DNA of 17,331 nucleotides, from assembly GCA_034437455.1 (NCBI GenBank), contig DAOTUB010000057.1, positions 1 to 17,331 of the forward strand, given 5' to 3'. This DNA comes from DAOTUB01 sp034437455. GTDB taxonomy: Bacteria > Chloroflexota > Anaerolineae > B4-G1. Below, piece by piece: positions 8,108 to 15,739 of this stretch. The position numbers were made by a program, and so were the translations under genes. Each line of letters opens with the position of its first letter. Position 1 is the stretch's first letter. The notes beneath the pieces were generated by a model. That model did not search any database, had not been told where the DNA came from, and was given only the letters and a program-made list of their open reading frames with translations.

Positions 8108-10177
8108 ATGTCTTGTATGACTGCTGAACGGCGTTGGTTGAAAAAACTGGCCTTGTTGCTCGCAATGGCAGGCTTGTTGGTCTTTCTATTGTGGATTACT
8201 GCTTGCTCGCAGGAACCAGCAGCCCCATTCACATATACCGACACATATACGAACAAAATCATCAAACCGCAGGGGAGTGACGGTACGACTGCGGCGCTTT
8301 TCTTGATAGATGAGTCCGGCGGCGTCAGCGGCAAGTGTCCTCAGCCGGGACAGGTTCTGGTTACCGATTCCGCTGGCCTGCGGTACGATGTCGTTCGTTT
8401 CTTTCTGACCCTCTGGGAGGCTTATTATTCGGAGCAGTGGCTGCTGCCGGGCGTGCAAGGCATTCACAGCAATCTTGTCAATTTGCATGTCGGAGTGATC
8501 CAGTTCGCCGATGGATTGGCCGATCCGGCGCTGCCGTTCACGCCGGCATCGAAACTCGCAGGTTCAGATGCTTGGAACTCGCTCTATCAGCGCTCTCAAT
8601 CTTCTGAGGGGATGCTCGGTGGCCAGTCGTTTAATTGGTTCTGCCACACCAGGTACAGCGAGGTTCTAGGTCAACTAGCGGATCATTTTCCTCCTCAAGC
8701 GTCGCGGCGTATCGTGGTGCTGTTTACCGACGGTTCATTCCGAGGCACAACAGAGGCTGCCAGAGACGCATCTCGGTGTGCAGCCAAGGATGCTTTGACT
8801 AACTTGTCTGACCAGGGAGTTGAGATCTATGTGATGCTGCTGGGTAAAAGCATGTGCTCCAATTCCGAAGGAACTGGTCAGGCTGATTGTCAGGGAATCA
8901 GTCAGACTGAACAAAATCGGAGAGCAGTGGACCTCGAAATATGGGAGGCCCTCAGAGGCAGCGGCAAAATTACCCTGCTCGACGAGCAGAACCCCTTCGA
9001 AAGCACCGGCGGTGCTATGGACAGCTTGCTTCCAGGGAGGCTCTTTCAGACCGGTTGGTTGAGTGCGACCAGCAAACAGGCACTACCCTCGTTTCTGGGG
9101 CACACAGCACGCGCTCGTGTGGTGGCGATCACTTCTCAACCTCCCGAAATCGGGATGCTGCAGTTGCGTGACGAGAACAATCTGGAAATCTCCTTGCAGC
9201 CTCAGCAGGAGCAGTGGCTTCAGGGGGATAAGCAGCTACCAGATGGCACGCCCGGCTGTCAACCTCTCGCCCCGTGGCGATTGGAATCCCGTCAAGATAT
9301 GTCGGTTTACTATTGGATCGTGCCGGACCACGATGTCCCCAGTATCAGATATCTAGAGTTATCTCCAGAGCAAGTTGTGTTGAACGAGAACCGACACATC
9401 ATTGTGACGACGCATTTAGGAGGGAGGACCAACTGCCGCAATTGCTACCGCCTGATCGTCACTGTGGGCGATGATGTAGGTGGGGTACAAAAAGAGGTCA
9501 ATCTGGGAGAGGTATCTGATCTAGTACCGCTGGAATTCGATCTACCACTGGAGCTCGATTGGGGGCCGCTCCCGGTGCGGGCGCAGCTCACTTATGAGCA
9601 GTCCCCAGAAATCCCCCTAGGCTTCCAGCCCGGCTCTTTCCAGGTTCGCTTCCAGCCCCAAGTTAGCGAGATAGTTGTGGCGCCTTCTACTGACGAGGGA
9701 TTGGCGAGCATCACCGTGCCCATTCACTATGCGGCCAAAGTGCCAGGTTTCGAGGCTCACTTTGCTCTTTTCACTGACCAATTTGGTGATCCATCACCAG
9801 CACTATTGCCACAAACCTCCAATTGTACCAGTTACGGCAGTATAAGGGATGCTGAAGGCTGGATTGAAGAAAAAAGAGACGTAATCACTAGCACTATGGG
9901 CCATACCATTTTTTACACACTCACTGTGCCGATTGAAACGGTATCGGCGGATCATACTTGCTTTTACCCCTATTTGAGAGTGCGTTGGACGGGAGCATCC
10001 GGTGAGCAAGTCCATTGGGCGGAGTTGAATCCTGCCGTGTCAACCCCAATGCCTACAGCAACTCCGACAGCAACGCCGATCAATGATGACCCCCCACCTT
10101 TCTGTGCCGCTTATCCTGCGCTCGTCATTGGCGCGACAATCTGTGGTTTTAGTATTGTTCGAAGGCGAGGAAAGTGA
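8108..10177 (+). CDS. vWA-domain lipoprotein with degenerate MIDAS and C-terminal anchor
   Basis: The product is 689 residues. A basic N-terminus, a hydrophobic stretch and the lipobox ITAC|S near residue 33 indicate a lipoprotein. A vWA-like domain covers about residues 60-330. Its first metal-site motif reads DESGG (68-72) instead of DxSxS; the later Asp is kept (LFTDG, D208). A long beta-rich region without recognisable family follows. The end holds a short Pro/Thr spacer (TPMPTATPTATP), one hydrophobic segment (about 665-683) and a basic RRRGK tail, which together look like a second membrane anchor. Many Cys in the vWA and later domains suggest disulphides outside the cell. AGGAGGA at 8094-8100, 7 nt upstream, supports this ATG over the one at 8117. 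The gene begins 17 nt after the phosphoesterase and touches the next gene. Its base composition is more AT-rich than the flanking genes. The role is probably surface ligand or partner binding. Confidence 0.85.
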   Translation: MSCMTAERRWLKKLALLLAMAGLLVFLLWITACSQEPAAPFTYTDTYTNKIIKPQGSDGTTAALFLIDESGGVSGKCPQPGQVLVTDSAGLRYDVVRFFLTLWEAYYSEQWLLPGVQGIHSNLVNLHVGVIQFADGLADPALPFTPASKLAGSDAWNSLYQRSQSSEGMLGGQSFNWFCHTRYSEVLGQLADHFPPQASRRIVVLFTDGSFRGTTEAARDASRCAAKDALTNLSDQGVEIYVMLLGKSMCSNSEGTGQADCQGISQTEQNRRAVDLEIWEALRGSGKITLLDEQNPFESTGGAMDSLLPGRLFQTGWLSATSKQALPSFLGHTARARVVAITSQPPEIGMLQLRDENNLEISLQPQQEQWLQGDKQLPDGTPGCQPLAPWRLESRQDMSVYYWIVPDHDVPSIRYLELSPEQVVLNENRHIIVTTHLGGRTNCRNCYRLIVTVGDDVGGVQKEVNLGEVSDLVPLEFDLPLELDWGPLPVRAQLTYEQSPEIPLGFQPGSFQVRFQPQVSEIVVAPSTDEGLASITVPIHYAAKVPGFEAHFALFTDQFGDPSPALLPQTSNCTSYGSIRDAEGWIEEKRDVITSTMGHTIFYTLTVPIETVSADHTCFYPYLRVRWTGASGEQVHWAELNPAVSTPMPTATPTATPINDDPPPFCAAYPALVIGATICGFSIVRRRGK
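10167..10170 (+). promoter_or_regulatory. Ribosome binding site GAGG that selects the ATG at 10177
   Basis: GAGG lies 6 nt before the ATG at 10177 but only 3 nt before the in-frame GTG at 10174. The ATG shares its first base with the upstream TGA stop (TGATG), so the two genes are translationally coupled. Confidence 0.55.
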
Positions 10178-11184
10178 TGCCATCCATAACCGGCCTGTTT
10201 CCCAAACACCGCGAGACCTGGCTGCTGTGGCTGATTCTCCTGGTGATTGTCTTCCCGGTTTACTATTTTTGGGGATTTTACTCCAACTTGAACAATGAGT
10301 ATGAAAGAGATCGGTGGAAAGAATGCCCTTATGCTCGGGAAGAATACTGCACCAAAACAGATCCTGATACCGGCTTGGAACTGGCGACGCGCGCGCCGGC
10401 ATACGTGGCTGATTTCATCGAAATGCCGTTGGAAATTTGGGTGACGAATACTGCCACACAGACCCAGAACGCTGTGGTGACCGTCGAGTTGATGCCATCC
10501 AGCCCAATGACGGATAATGTGCACATTCGATTGGATGGCGAGGATCAGGAGCAAAACTCGGTCGCTTTTGTGGATATCCCACCTCACGGTGGCAGGGCTA
10601 TGGCTACATTTATGGTCAGTGTGTATGGGGGATCAGAAGGAAACGGCTACAGTCTGGACGTGCGATTGAAAGATAAGGCGATGCAGGCAATCAACTACGA
10701 GCCAACCTTCAACTCCCGCAAGGTGCTCAAACTATGGATAATTCAGCATCTACTATCTCCGCCTGGAGCGAACATTGTCTTGCCTGTATCCAGTTTGCTC
10801 GTTGTCTCCCTCAGCGAGGCGGTCTATCGAGCCTCCATGTGGTGCAGACGCAGATACATGAAGGAGGAGGAAAAGCGTATATGGCGGCATTTGTGGGATA
10901 TCTTGTTGGCAAATTGGATGTTCTGCATACTCTTGATTGGAGCAATTCTCGGGGCTTGGCTTATCGTTTACTTCAAAATCTGGAGTGTTTTGGCCTGGGT
11001 TGGTCTTGTCATCGGTCTGCTTGCCGTCGCCATTGGTCTCGCGCTCGGCTGGACGAAAAAAATTCCGCCCGAGGAAGACAAACCAGCATGGACCCCGCCG
11101 TGCAAGCAGGTCGAGGCTTCAGCAAAAACGTCAACGCCATCTGCCCCTGCTGGCGCTGATTCAAATCCCGGTCCAGATTCTTAG
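10177..11184 (+). CDS. Four-TM membrane protein with beta-rich extracytoplasmic domain
   Basis: The product is 335 residues and I do not recognise a named family. A first TM helix lies at about 14-34 (LLWLILLVIVFPVYYFWGF). It is followed by an extracytoplasmic region of about 150 residues whose alternating strands ('MPLEIWVTNTATQTQNAVVTVEL', 'VAFVDIPPHGGRAMATF') resemble an Ig-like or CARDB-like beta sandwich. Three more hydrophobic helices follow at about 198-218, 246-270 and 270-292. A basic cluster (CRRRYMKEEEKR) between helices 2 and 3 supports a cytosolic loop. The C-terminal tail is Pro/Ser-rich. The gene shares one base with the preceding vWA lipoprotein gene and has the same low GC content, so the two probably form a pair. 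It is the last gene before the only long non-coding gap. Confidence 0.8.
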   Translation: MPSITGLFPKHRETWLLWLILLVIVFPVYYFWGFYSNLNNEYERDRWKECPYAREEYCTKTDPDTGLELATRAPAYVADFIEMPLEIWVTNTATQTQNAVVTVELMPSSPMTDNVHIRLDGEDQEQNSVAFVDIPPHGGRAMATFMVSVYGGSEGNGYSLDVRLKDKAMQAINYEPTFNSRKVLKLWIIQHLLSPPGANIVLPVSSLLVVSLSEAVYRASMWCRRRYMKEEEKRIWRHLWDILLANWMFCILLIGAILGAWLIVYFKIWSVLAWVGLVIGLLAVAIGLALGWTKKIPPEEDKPAWTPPCKQVEASAKTSTPSAPAGADSNPGPDS

Positions 11185-11218
11185 CGTATGCCTGAAAAGG
11201 CTCATAGTGGCAGTTCGA

Positions 11219-11266
11219 GTCGCTTTTCACAGACAAAATTGAGTCCAAAACTGGCTCAAAAGCGAC
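11219..11266. promoter_or_regulatory. Stem-loop with 9-bp perfect arms in the intergenic gap
   Basis: GTCGCTTTT (11219-11227) is the exact reverse complement of AAAAGCGAC (11258-11266), with 30 nt between. Within the loop, GAGTC (11240-11244) can pair with GGCTC (11253-11257) using one G-U pair, making a two-part hairpin. It begins 34 nt after the upstream stop. No T-run follows directly, so it is not a classic intrinsic terminator. It could be a leader structure, a weak terminator or a protein-binding site. Confidence 0.45.
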
Positions 11267-11355
11267 CGCCCATTTTGACTTTTCAGACATCCTCTGAGGC
11301 TGAAATCAATTCTGATGGAACAAATCAATCGAGAATTGGTAGATCATCAATACAA

Positions 11356-11361
11356 AAGGAG
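11356..11361 (+). promoter_or_regulatory. Ribosome binding site AAGGAG that sets the start at 11369
   Basis: AAGGAG is 7 nt before the ATG at 11369. The longer in-frame start at 11315 has only a weak GAGG at poor spacing and would add 18 hydrophilic residues ahead of the signal anchor. Confidence 0.8.
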
Positions 11362-11368
11362 TCACCCT

Positions 11369-12643
11369 ATGCGTCCACGAAACTGGGAAATCGGCCTGCT
11401 CGTATTGGCTGTCCTCTCGCTGCTCCTGTGGGGCGGGGCGCGCACGTTGGGCGCCCGCGCCACTACCCGCGAGGCGGCCGTCAGCCGCATCGCCCGGCCC
11501 GGCGTCGCCTTTTGGGGCGAGCCGGTGGACGTGGAGCTGCGCATCGACGCCGACCGTCTCCCCGCCTGCGCCGCCGTCGGCGACGTGGAACCGATCTATG
11601 CCGCGCTGGTGATCGATCATTCCGGCAGTATGGCCGGCGCGCCGCTGTCCGAGGCCCGCAACGGGGCCTCCGATTTCGTGGACCTGATGAACCTAACGGA
11701 GGAAGAGGAAGAGAGGGGGGATGCCGTGTCCGTGGTCATGTTCAGCGATGCCGCCACCTTGCTGACCTCTTTCTCCTACGACCGCAGCCAGGTCGTCCGC
11801 GCCATCCAGTCCATCCCCAGCGGCGGCGGTACCGACATCGCCGCCGGCCTGGCCCTGGGCGCCCAGCAGTTCCTCCAGAACTCGCCTCCGGCCGACGCCC
11901 GACCGGTCATCATCCTGCTCTCTGATGGACAGAGCGACGCCAGCGCAGCCATCGCCGCCGCCGACCAAGCCAAGGCGCAGAATATCCGGGTGGTGACCAT
12001 CGCGCTGGGGGACGCCGACCAATCCACCCTGTCCCAGATTGCCTCCTCCGCGGCCGACTATTACGAGACGGCCGATCCCACCACGCTGATGGCGATCTAT
12101 GGCGAGATCGCCGCCGGGATGGTGGGCGTCGCGGCCAGCGACGTCTCGCTGGTTGAGTATTACAACGACGCCCGCTTCGACCTGGTGGGCGGCCTCTACC
12201 GAGCCGAGCAGAGCGGCGGGCAGATCACCTGGCAGCTGCCCTTTGTCGGGCGGCGCGGGCGGAGCGTGGGCTACTTTCTCCGGCCGCGAACGCTGGGCTA
12301 TCACCAGGTCAGCCCGGCGGCGGGCCAGATGAGCCTGACCGACTGCGCCGGTCAGGCGTTGAGCCAGGCGACGCCGGACGGGCCGCGGGTGCTGGTGCTT
12401 TTCCCGGTCTGGCTGCTGTACATCTTTCCGGCCCTGGCGCTGCTGTGGCTGCTGTACCGGCTGCTGCAGGCCCTGCGCCGCCCGGCGCCAAAGCAGGTAG
12501 GCCCTCCACCAAGCCGTGAAGGAGAGGTTGGCTCGCCCAAACCGGTGGAGACGGAGAAGGAAAAACGGCGCGGGGCCGACGTTACCCACGGTCAGACATC
12601 CAGGCCGATGAAGCGAGACGAGAAAGGGGAGAGGAGATATTGA
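11369..12643 (+). CDS. Membrane-anchored vWA-domain protein with intact MIDAS
   Basis: The product is 424 residues. The N-terminus (MRPRNW plus a hydrophobic run to about residue 25) is a signal anchor or signal peptide. The vWA domain is canonical: DHSGSM (83-88), GGGTD with the metal-binding Thr at 155, and LLSDGQSD with Asp at 186. This is a complete metal-ion-dependent adhesion site of the kind that binds protein ligands through Mg2+. A beta-rich segment follows (about 255-335). A TM helix lies at about 341-366 (VLVLFPVWLLYIFPALALLW), then a basic Pro/Lys/Arg-rich cytosolic tail of about 55 residues. The architecture resembles BatA/BatB-like and other surface vWA proteins, but no MoxR ATPase gene is nearby. 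The gene has very high GC. It ends 1 nt before the next vWA gene. After the 184-bp gap it would be the first gene of the operon. Confidence 0.9.
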   Translation: MRPRNWEIGLLVLAVLSLLLWGGARTLGARATTREAAVSRIARPGVAFWGEPVDVELRIDADRLPACAAVGDVEPIYAALVIDHSGSMAGAPLSEARNGASDFVDLMNLTEEEEERGDAVSVVMFSDAATLLTSFSYDRSQVVRAIQSIPSGGGTDIAAGLALGAQQFLQNSPPADARPVIILLSDGQSDASAAIAAADQAKAQNIRVVTIALGDADQSTLSQIASSAADYYETADPTTLMAIYGEIAAGMVGVAASDVSLVEYYNDARFDLVGGLYRAEQSGGQITWQLPFVGRRGRSVGYFLRPRTLGYHQVSPAAGQMSLTDCAGQALSQATPDGPRVLVLFPVWLLYIFPALALLWLLYRLLQALRRPAPKQVGPPPSREGEVGSPKPVETEKEKRRGADVTHGQTSRPMKRDEKGERRY

Positions 12644-12644
12644 G

Positions 12645-14558
12645 ATGATAGGCTGGTACAAGGCCCGTCACGTTCGCAGGATGCTAATCCTGCTAGGAAT
12701 GAGCGCTGTGATCCTGACGTCGCCGCCCTTGGCTGGCGCGCAGACGGCGACGCCGCCCCCGCCCTACCTGGTCGGCCCGGTGGCCGACTCGCTGACTGTC
12801 CAGCGCAGCGTGAATCCCACTGCCATCAGTCCTGGGCAAGAAGGCGCTGTCGAGCTGCGCCTGACTGGGCAGCGGAACGACGCTTGCCTGGGCATCCCCA
12901 GCCGTCCGGTCGACCTGATGGTTGTCTTTGACGTATCGGCCAGTGCAGGGGCCGGGCCGGGTTCCAACTGGGAGCAGACGGCGAGTTTGACGCAGGCGTT
13001 GGTGGACCACCTGGCCCAGCCGATCTATCGCAGCGCTGCGGCCGCCCCGGAGCAGTCCCAGGTGGGGCTGATCAGCAGCCAGACCGGGACGCTGGGGCCG
13101 GAGCCAGTGCTGCTGCAAACCTTGACCGAGGATTATCCCCATCTGCGCATCCAAATCACCGGCATCTCGCCGGGTGGGGATACCGATCTGGCGGCCGGGC
13201 TGCGTATGGCGGCTGAAGCGCTGGCCCAAGTCCGCGCCGACCGTGCTCAGGCGGTGGCGCTGATGCTGCACGACAACACCGCTGTGGATAAGAGCACCCG
13301 CACGGCTGTCGGCGAGGCGCAGGCCCAGGGCATCCCGGTCTATCTGGTGGTGAACAGCCTGAACATCCCCACCGAGAAGCAAATCAGTCGGGCCATCGGG
13401 GTCGAGATCGTTCCAGACGAACGCATCTACCTGGACCCCGAACCGGCCGACCTACACACTCTCTTTATCGCGGCCACCGAGGGGGATACTGACCTGGCGG
13501 CTGCTGGCATCCAAGTGACCGAGCAGTTCGCCCCAGCGGGAGCGGTGCAGGTGTTCGAAGTACGCGGCCCCAATGGGCGGGTCGAGAGTGGGCAGGTGAT
13601 CTGGGACGGGATTGAGGTGGGATTGGGCGATACCGCCGAACTCTCTTACCGCTTGCGGATGGGCCCGAATGCCAGTGGGGTGGTCGCCGTCGCGGGCAGT
13701 GTCCGCTGGCTAGATTGTAACGGCTATCTTCAGAGCAGCGCATCTGGGGAACCGGTGGACGTCGAGGTCGCACCGACCTCGGCTGCTCCTGTCTTGACCG
13801 ACACGCCGCCGCCCGGACCGACACTCTCTCCCACGCCTGACGACAGGGGGATTCCAATTCCTGTACCTGATAATGGCGGGGTATGGGCTATTTTGACCAG
13901 CCTGATCCCATGGCTGCCCGAGTGGGCCTGGTGGCTGCTGTTATTGCTGCTGTTATTGTTGCTGCTGGCGCTGCTGTGGTGGCTGCTTCGTCGCCGTCGC
14001 AGACCGCCTCCACCACCGGCTGTCCGTCCTGATCGCCGCCCCGACCGTCCGCCAGTGACGGATATTAAACCCGAGCCGGAAAAGGCCGGGCTGGCGGTCT
14101 TGTCAGACTGGCGGATGCCGGAAGAGGTTGCCGACCGGAATGGCCGCCCGCTGAAACTGCGCATCCGCCCCCAGGCCGAAGACGTGGAGCGAATGCTGAA
14201 CGATGGAAAACCCATCGCCCTGCTCGTCCGCGTGGATGACGAGCACGAGCAAGAGATCGGCCGGGCCGAGATGACGTTGGAACTCGCGGAGCAGTCTGAT
14301 CCACTCACCGGGCAGACCGAGCGGTATCGTCGCGCCCGGCTCGACGGCTTTGCTGTCACAGAATCGGGCCAGGCGCGCGGTATAGAGCCGTTGCTGTTGA
14401 AACGGGTCGAGGCGCTGTCCCGGGAGCACGGGGCGCGCGAGGTGTATGGTGAGTTGGATCTGGGGGAGGCACGCTCTTTCCTTGAGCAAGGCGATTATCA
14501 AGTACGGCGAACACCTCAGGGAAAGGACAAGCTTTTCAAGCAGCTTAACCCTGGATAG
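12645..14558 (+). CDS. Secreted vWA - TM - cytosolic GNAT-like fusion protein
   Basis: The product is 637 residues. A signal peptide (basic KARHVRR, hydrophobic core, likely cleavage after AGA near residue 32) leads into a vWA domain (about 88-290). Its metal-site residues are DVSAS (96-100), Thr180 in GGDTD, and Asp210 in the unusual 'LMLHDNT' where LxSDG is normal. A beta-rich region and a Pro/Thr spacer (about 385-408) follow, then a very Leu/Trp-rich TM helix (427-448) with RRRRR on the inner side. The cytosolic part (about 480-637) looks like a GNAT fold: strands 'IALLVRVDDEHEQEIGRAEM' and 'ARLDGFAVTES', then GQARGIEPLLLKRVEAL (from 575) matching the acetyl-CoA loop pattern Q/R-x-x-G-x-G/A, then 'GAREVYGELD' and 'FLEQGDYQVR'. 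The GNAT call is from pattern only and catalytic ability is uncertain. ATG 12645 has GAGGAG 8 nt upstream. Confidence 0.85.
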   Translation: MIGWYKARHVRRMLILLGMSAVILTSPPLAGAQTATPPPPYLVGPVADSLTVQRSVNPTAISPGQEGAVELRLTGQRNDACLGIPSRPVDLMVVFDVSASAGAGPGSNWEQTASLTQALVDHLAQPIYRSAAAAPEQSQVGLISSQTGTLGPEPVLLQTLTEDYPHLRIQITGISPGGDTDLAAGLRMAAEALAQVRADRAQAVALMLHDNTAVDKSTRTAVGEAQAQGIPVYLVVNSLNIPTEKQISRAIGVEIVPDERIYLDPEPADLHTLFIAATEGDTDLAAAGIQVTEQFAPAGAVQVFEVRGPNGRVESGQVIWDGIEVGLGDTAELSYRLRMGPNASGVVAVAGSVRWLDCNGYLQSSASGEPVDVEVAPTSAAPVLTDTPPPGPTLSPTPDDRGIPIPVPDNGGVWAILTSLIPWLPEWAWWLLLLLLLLLLLALLWWLLRRRRRPPPPPAVRPDRRPDRPPVTDIKPEPEKAGLAVLSDWRMPEEVADRNGRPLKLRIRPQAEDVERMLNDGKPIALLVRVDDEHEQEIGRAEMTLELAEQSDPLTGQTERYRRARLDGFAVTESGQARGIEPLLLKRVEALSREHGAREVYGELDLGEARSFLEQGDYQVRRTPQGKDKLFKQLNPG

Positions 14559-14561
14559 AAT

Positions 14562-14567
14562 GGAGGG
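14562..14567 (+). promoter_or_regulatory. Ribosome binding site GGAGGG that selects the ATG at 14573
   Basis: The GGAGG core is 6 nt before the ATG at 14573 and only 3 nt before the in-frame GTG at 14570. Spacing therefore favours the ATG. Confidence 0.7.
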
Positions 14568-14572
14568 ACGTG

Positions 14573-15727
14573 ATGAACGATCCGGTACATACTGAAAACC
14601 GCTCCACACTGGCCACCATCGCGGCTGCTGTTTCGTTTCCCTATATCTGGCTGGGGTTGTTTCTGCTGCTCAGCCTGATGTACGGCGGAAACTTTTTTGG
14701 TCAGGACATCGGCGGCAGCCTGGTCGCCGCGCTGCTCTGTCTGGGACTGCTCAATCCGCTGGCGCCCGGCTTGGTTTCCAGCTTTGTCGCCCGGCCCATC
14801 TTTCTCAACCTGCTGGCCCGGGAGATCGTCTCTGCCGCCGGCTGTCTGACCGGGCTGGCAGGATTCGCCGTCACCGGTTTGGGGATACTCTATTTCCTGA
14901 GCCGTGACATTGGCATTGCGCTGTTGATCTTTTTGGCCGCGCCGGTGGTGGGCGGACTGCTGGCCTTTGGCGTGAGCGTCGCCGTACGCGGTGGATTTCC
15001 GGCTCGATCTGGCGGCCGCCGCTCGTCTCCTGCCCCTCGCATACGGGTCGAAAGACCAGAGTCGCGTCGTCTACCCGGTCGGCCAGAACGACCTTCCCTA
15101 CCTGGCTCCTCCTCCCTGGACCGCCAGGGCTTGACCGCTGACCTTGTGGGGGCCGATCCAGACCTGGCCGAATCCTATGCCGGGCAGGTCTTTGCCCATG
15201 AGGGAATTCCGGATGGGAACGGCAGCACGGAGCAAGTGCGAGGCGTCGTCCCCAGTCACTATGACGACGGCGGGCACGGTATTGATCTGGTGGCAGCAGA
15301 TGCTGCAGGCGCGCCGATCCCCATCGAGGTCAAAAAATACAACCAACCCTCGGCCGCTCGCCTGGAAGACCGATCCATCGTTGCGCTGGAACCAGAGGTG
15401 GGGCGCTGGCGGGCGCAGCAAACGCTGGCAAGTGGGGAAAAGGAGCTGCCTGTTCAGCAGATGGACGACTTGTGGGCCCGCGACCGCTGGCTCAAGCTGG
15501 TCAAGTCGCCTGAGGGCCAGACCCGCTTGCGCCAGACCGGCGTGGACGAGAGGTATCTGGATTATCAGCGCCTGCGCGCTGCGCCTGACCTGCCGGAATG
15601 GGGGGAGATCCTCGACCGCCGCACGACGGTCATTGTCAGCGGCGGGGGCGGGGATGCTGGGAAACGGTTGGTGGACCAGGCCATCTTTGAGCGGCGCTCG
15701 AAACGGGTGGTCAAGATTGAGATGTAG
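14573..15727 (+). CDS. Four-TM protein with C-terminal PD-(D/E)XK nuclease-like domain
   Basis: The product is 384 residues. Four hydrophobic helices occupy about residues 10-140. An Arg/Pro/Ser-rich linker follows (about 141-183), whose charge places the C-terminus in the cytosol. The last ~200 residues contain the core of a restriction-endonuclease-like fold: 'AESYAGQVF' as the leading helix, then GHGIDLV with Asp238, then PIEVKK with Glu252 and Lys254, i.e. the D-(x13)-E-x-K spacing of PD-(D/E)XK nucleases. Downstream 'QQMDDLWARDRWLKLV' and a final beta segment match the Tox-REase type of arrangement seen in polymorphic toxin and effector nucleases. I infer DNA or RNA cleavage as its activity, held at the membrane. 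It starts 14 nt after the vWA-GNAT gene and ends 12 nt before the giant TPR gene. It is the most effector-like member of the set. Confidence 0.82.
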   Translation: MNDPVHTENRSTLATIAAAVSFPYIWLGLFLLLSLMYGGNFFGQDIGGSLVAALLCLGLLNPLAPGLVSSFVARPIFLNLLAREIVSAAGCLTGLAGFAVTGLGILYFLSRDIGIALLIFLAAPVVGGLLAFGVSVAVRGGFPARSGGRRSSPAPRIRVERPESRRLPGRPERPSLPGSSSLDRQGLTADLVGADPDLAESYAGQVFAHEGIPDGNGSTEQVRGVVPSHYDDGGHGIDLVAADAAGAPIPIEVKKYNQPSAARLEDRSIVALEPEVGRWRAQQTLASGEKELPVQQMDDLWARDRWLKLVKSPEGQTRLRQTGVDERYLDYQRLRAAPDLPEWGEILDRRTTVIVSGGGGDAGKRLVDQAIFERRSKRVVKIEM

Positions 15728-15739
15728 GAGCAGTGTCTG

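Larger units (their letters stand above)
11185..11368. other. 184-bp intergenic region, the only sizeable non-coding gap
   Basis: This is the only gap over 20 bp in the window and is clearly AT-richer than the gene that follows. It holds a potential hairpin (11219-11266), a direct repeat AAATCAAT at 11303-11310 and 11322-11329 (19-bp period), and an inverted pair CAATTCT (11307-11313) / AGAATTG (11332-11338). A TTGACT at 11275-11280 could serve as a -35 box, but I see no good -10 at proper spacing. If the molecule is circular, this is the natural place for the operon promoter, its terminator and perhaps an origin. None of these is proven. Confidence 0.6.

Noticed and set aside
11219..11266. 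Hairpin as a rho-independent terminator
   Set aside because: The loop is 30 nt long and no T-tract follows the right arm directly, so I listed it only as a potential structure.
11275..11306. Possible sigma-70 promoter with TTGACT as the -35 element
   Set aside because: No acceptable -10 element occurs at 16-18 bp; the nearest candidate TGAAAT is 20 bp away and poor.
11315..11368. Earlier in-frame ATG of the vWA gene at 11315
   Set aside because: It lacks a well-placed ribosome binding site and would put 18 polar residues before the signal anchor; the ATG at 11369 has AAGGAG at 7-nt spacing.
11693..12661. A 322-residue open frame on the - strand over the vWA gene
   Set aside because: It is antisense to a canonical vWA domain with intact MIDAS motifs, is Gly/Gln/Arg-rich with no recognisable domain, and is explained by GC-rich codon structure.
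15645..15670. Walker-A-like GGGDAGKR near the end of the membrane nuclease protein
   Set aside because: The Ser/Thr after GK is replaced by Arg, only about 25 residues follow, and no Walker B is visible. The fold there is better explained as the tail of the nuclease-like domain.
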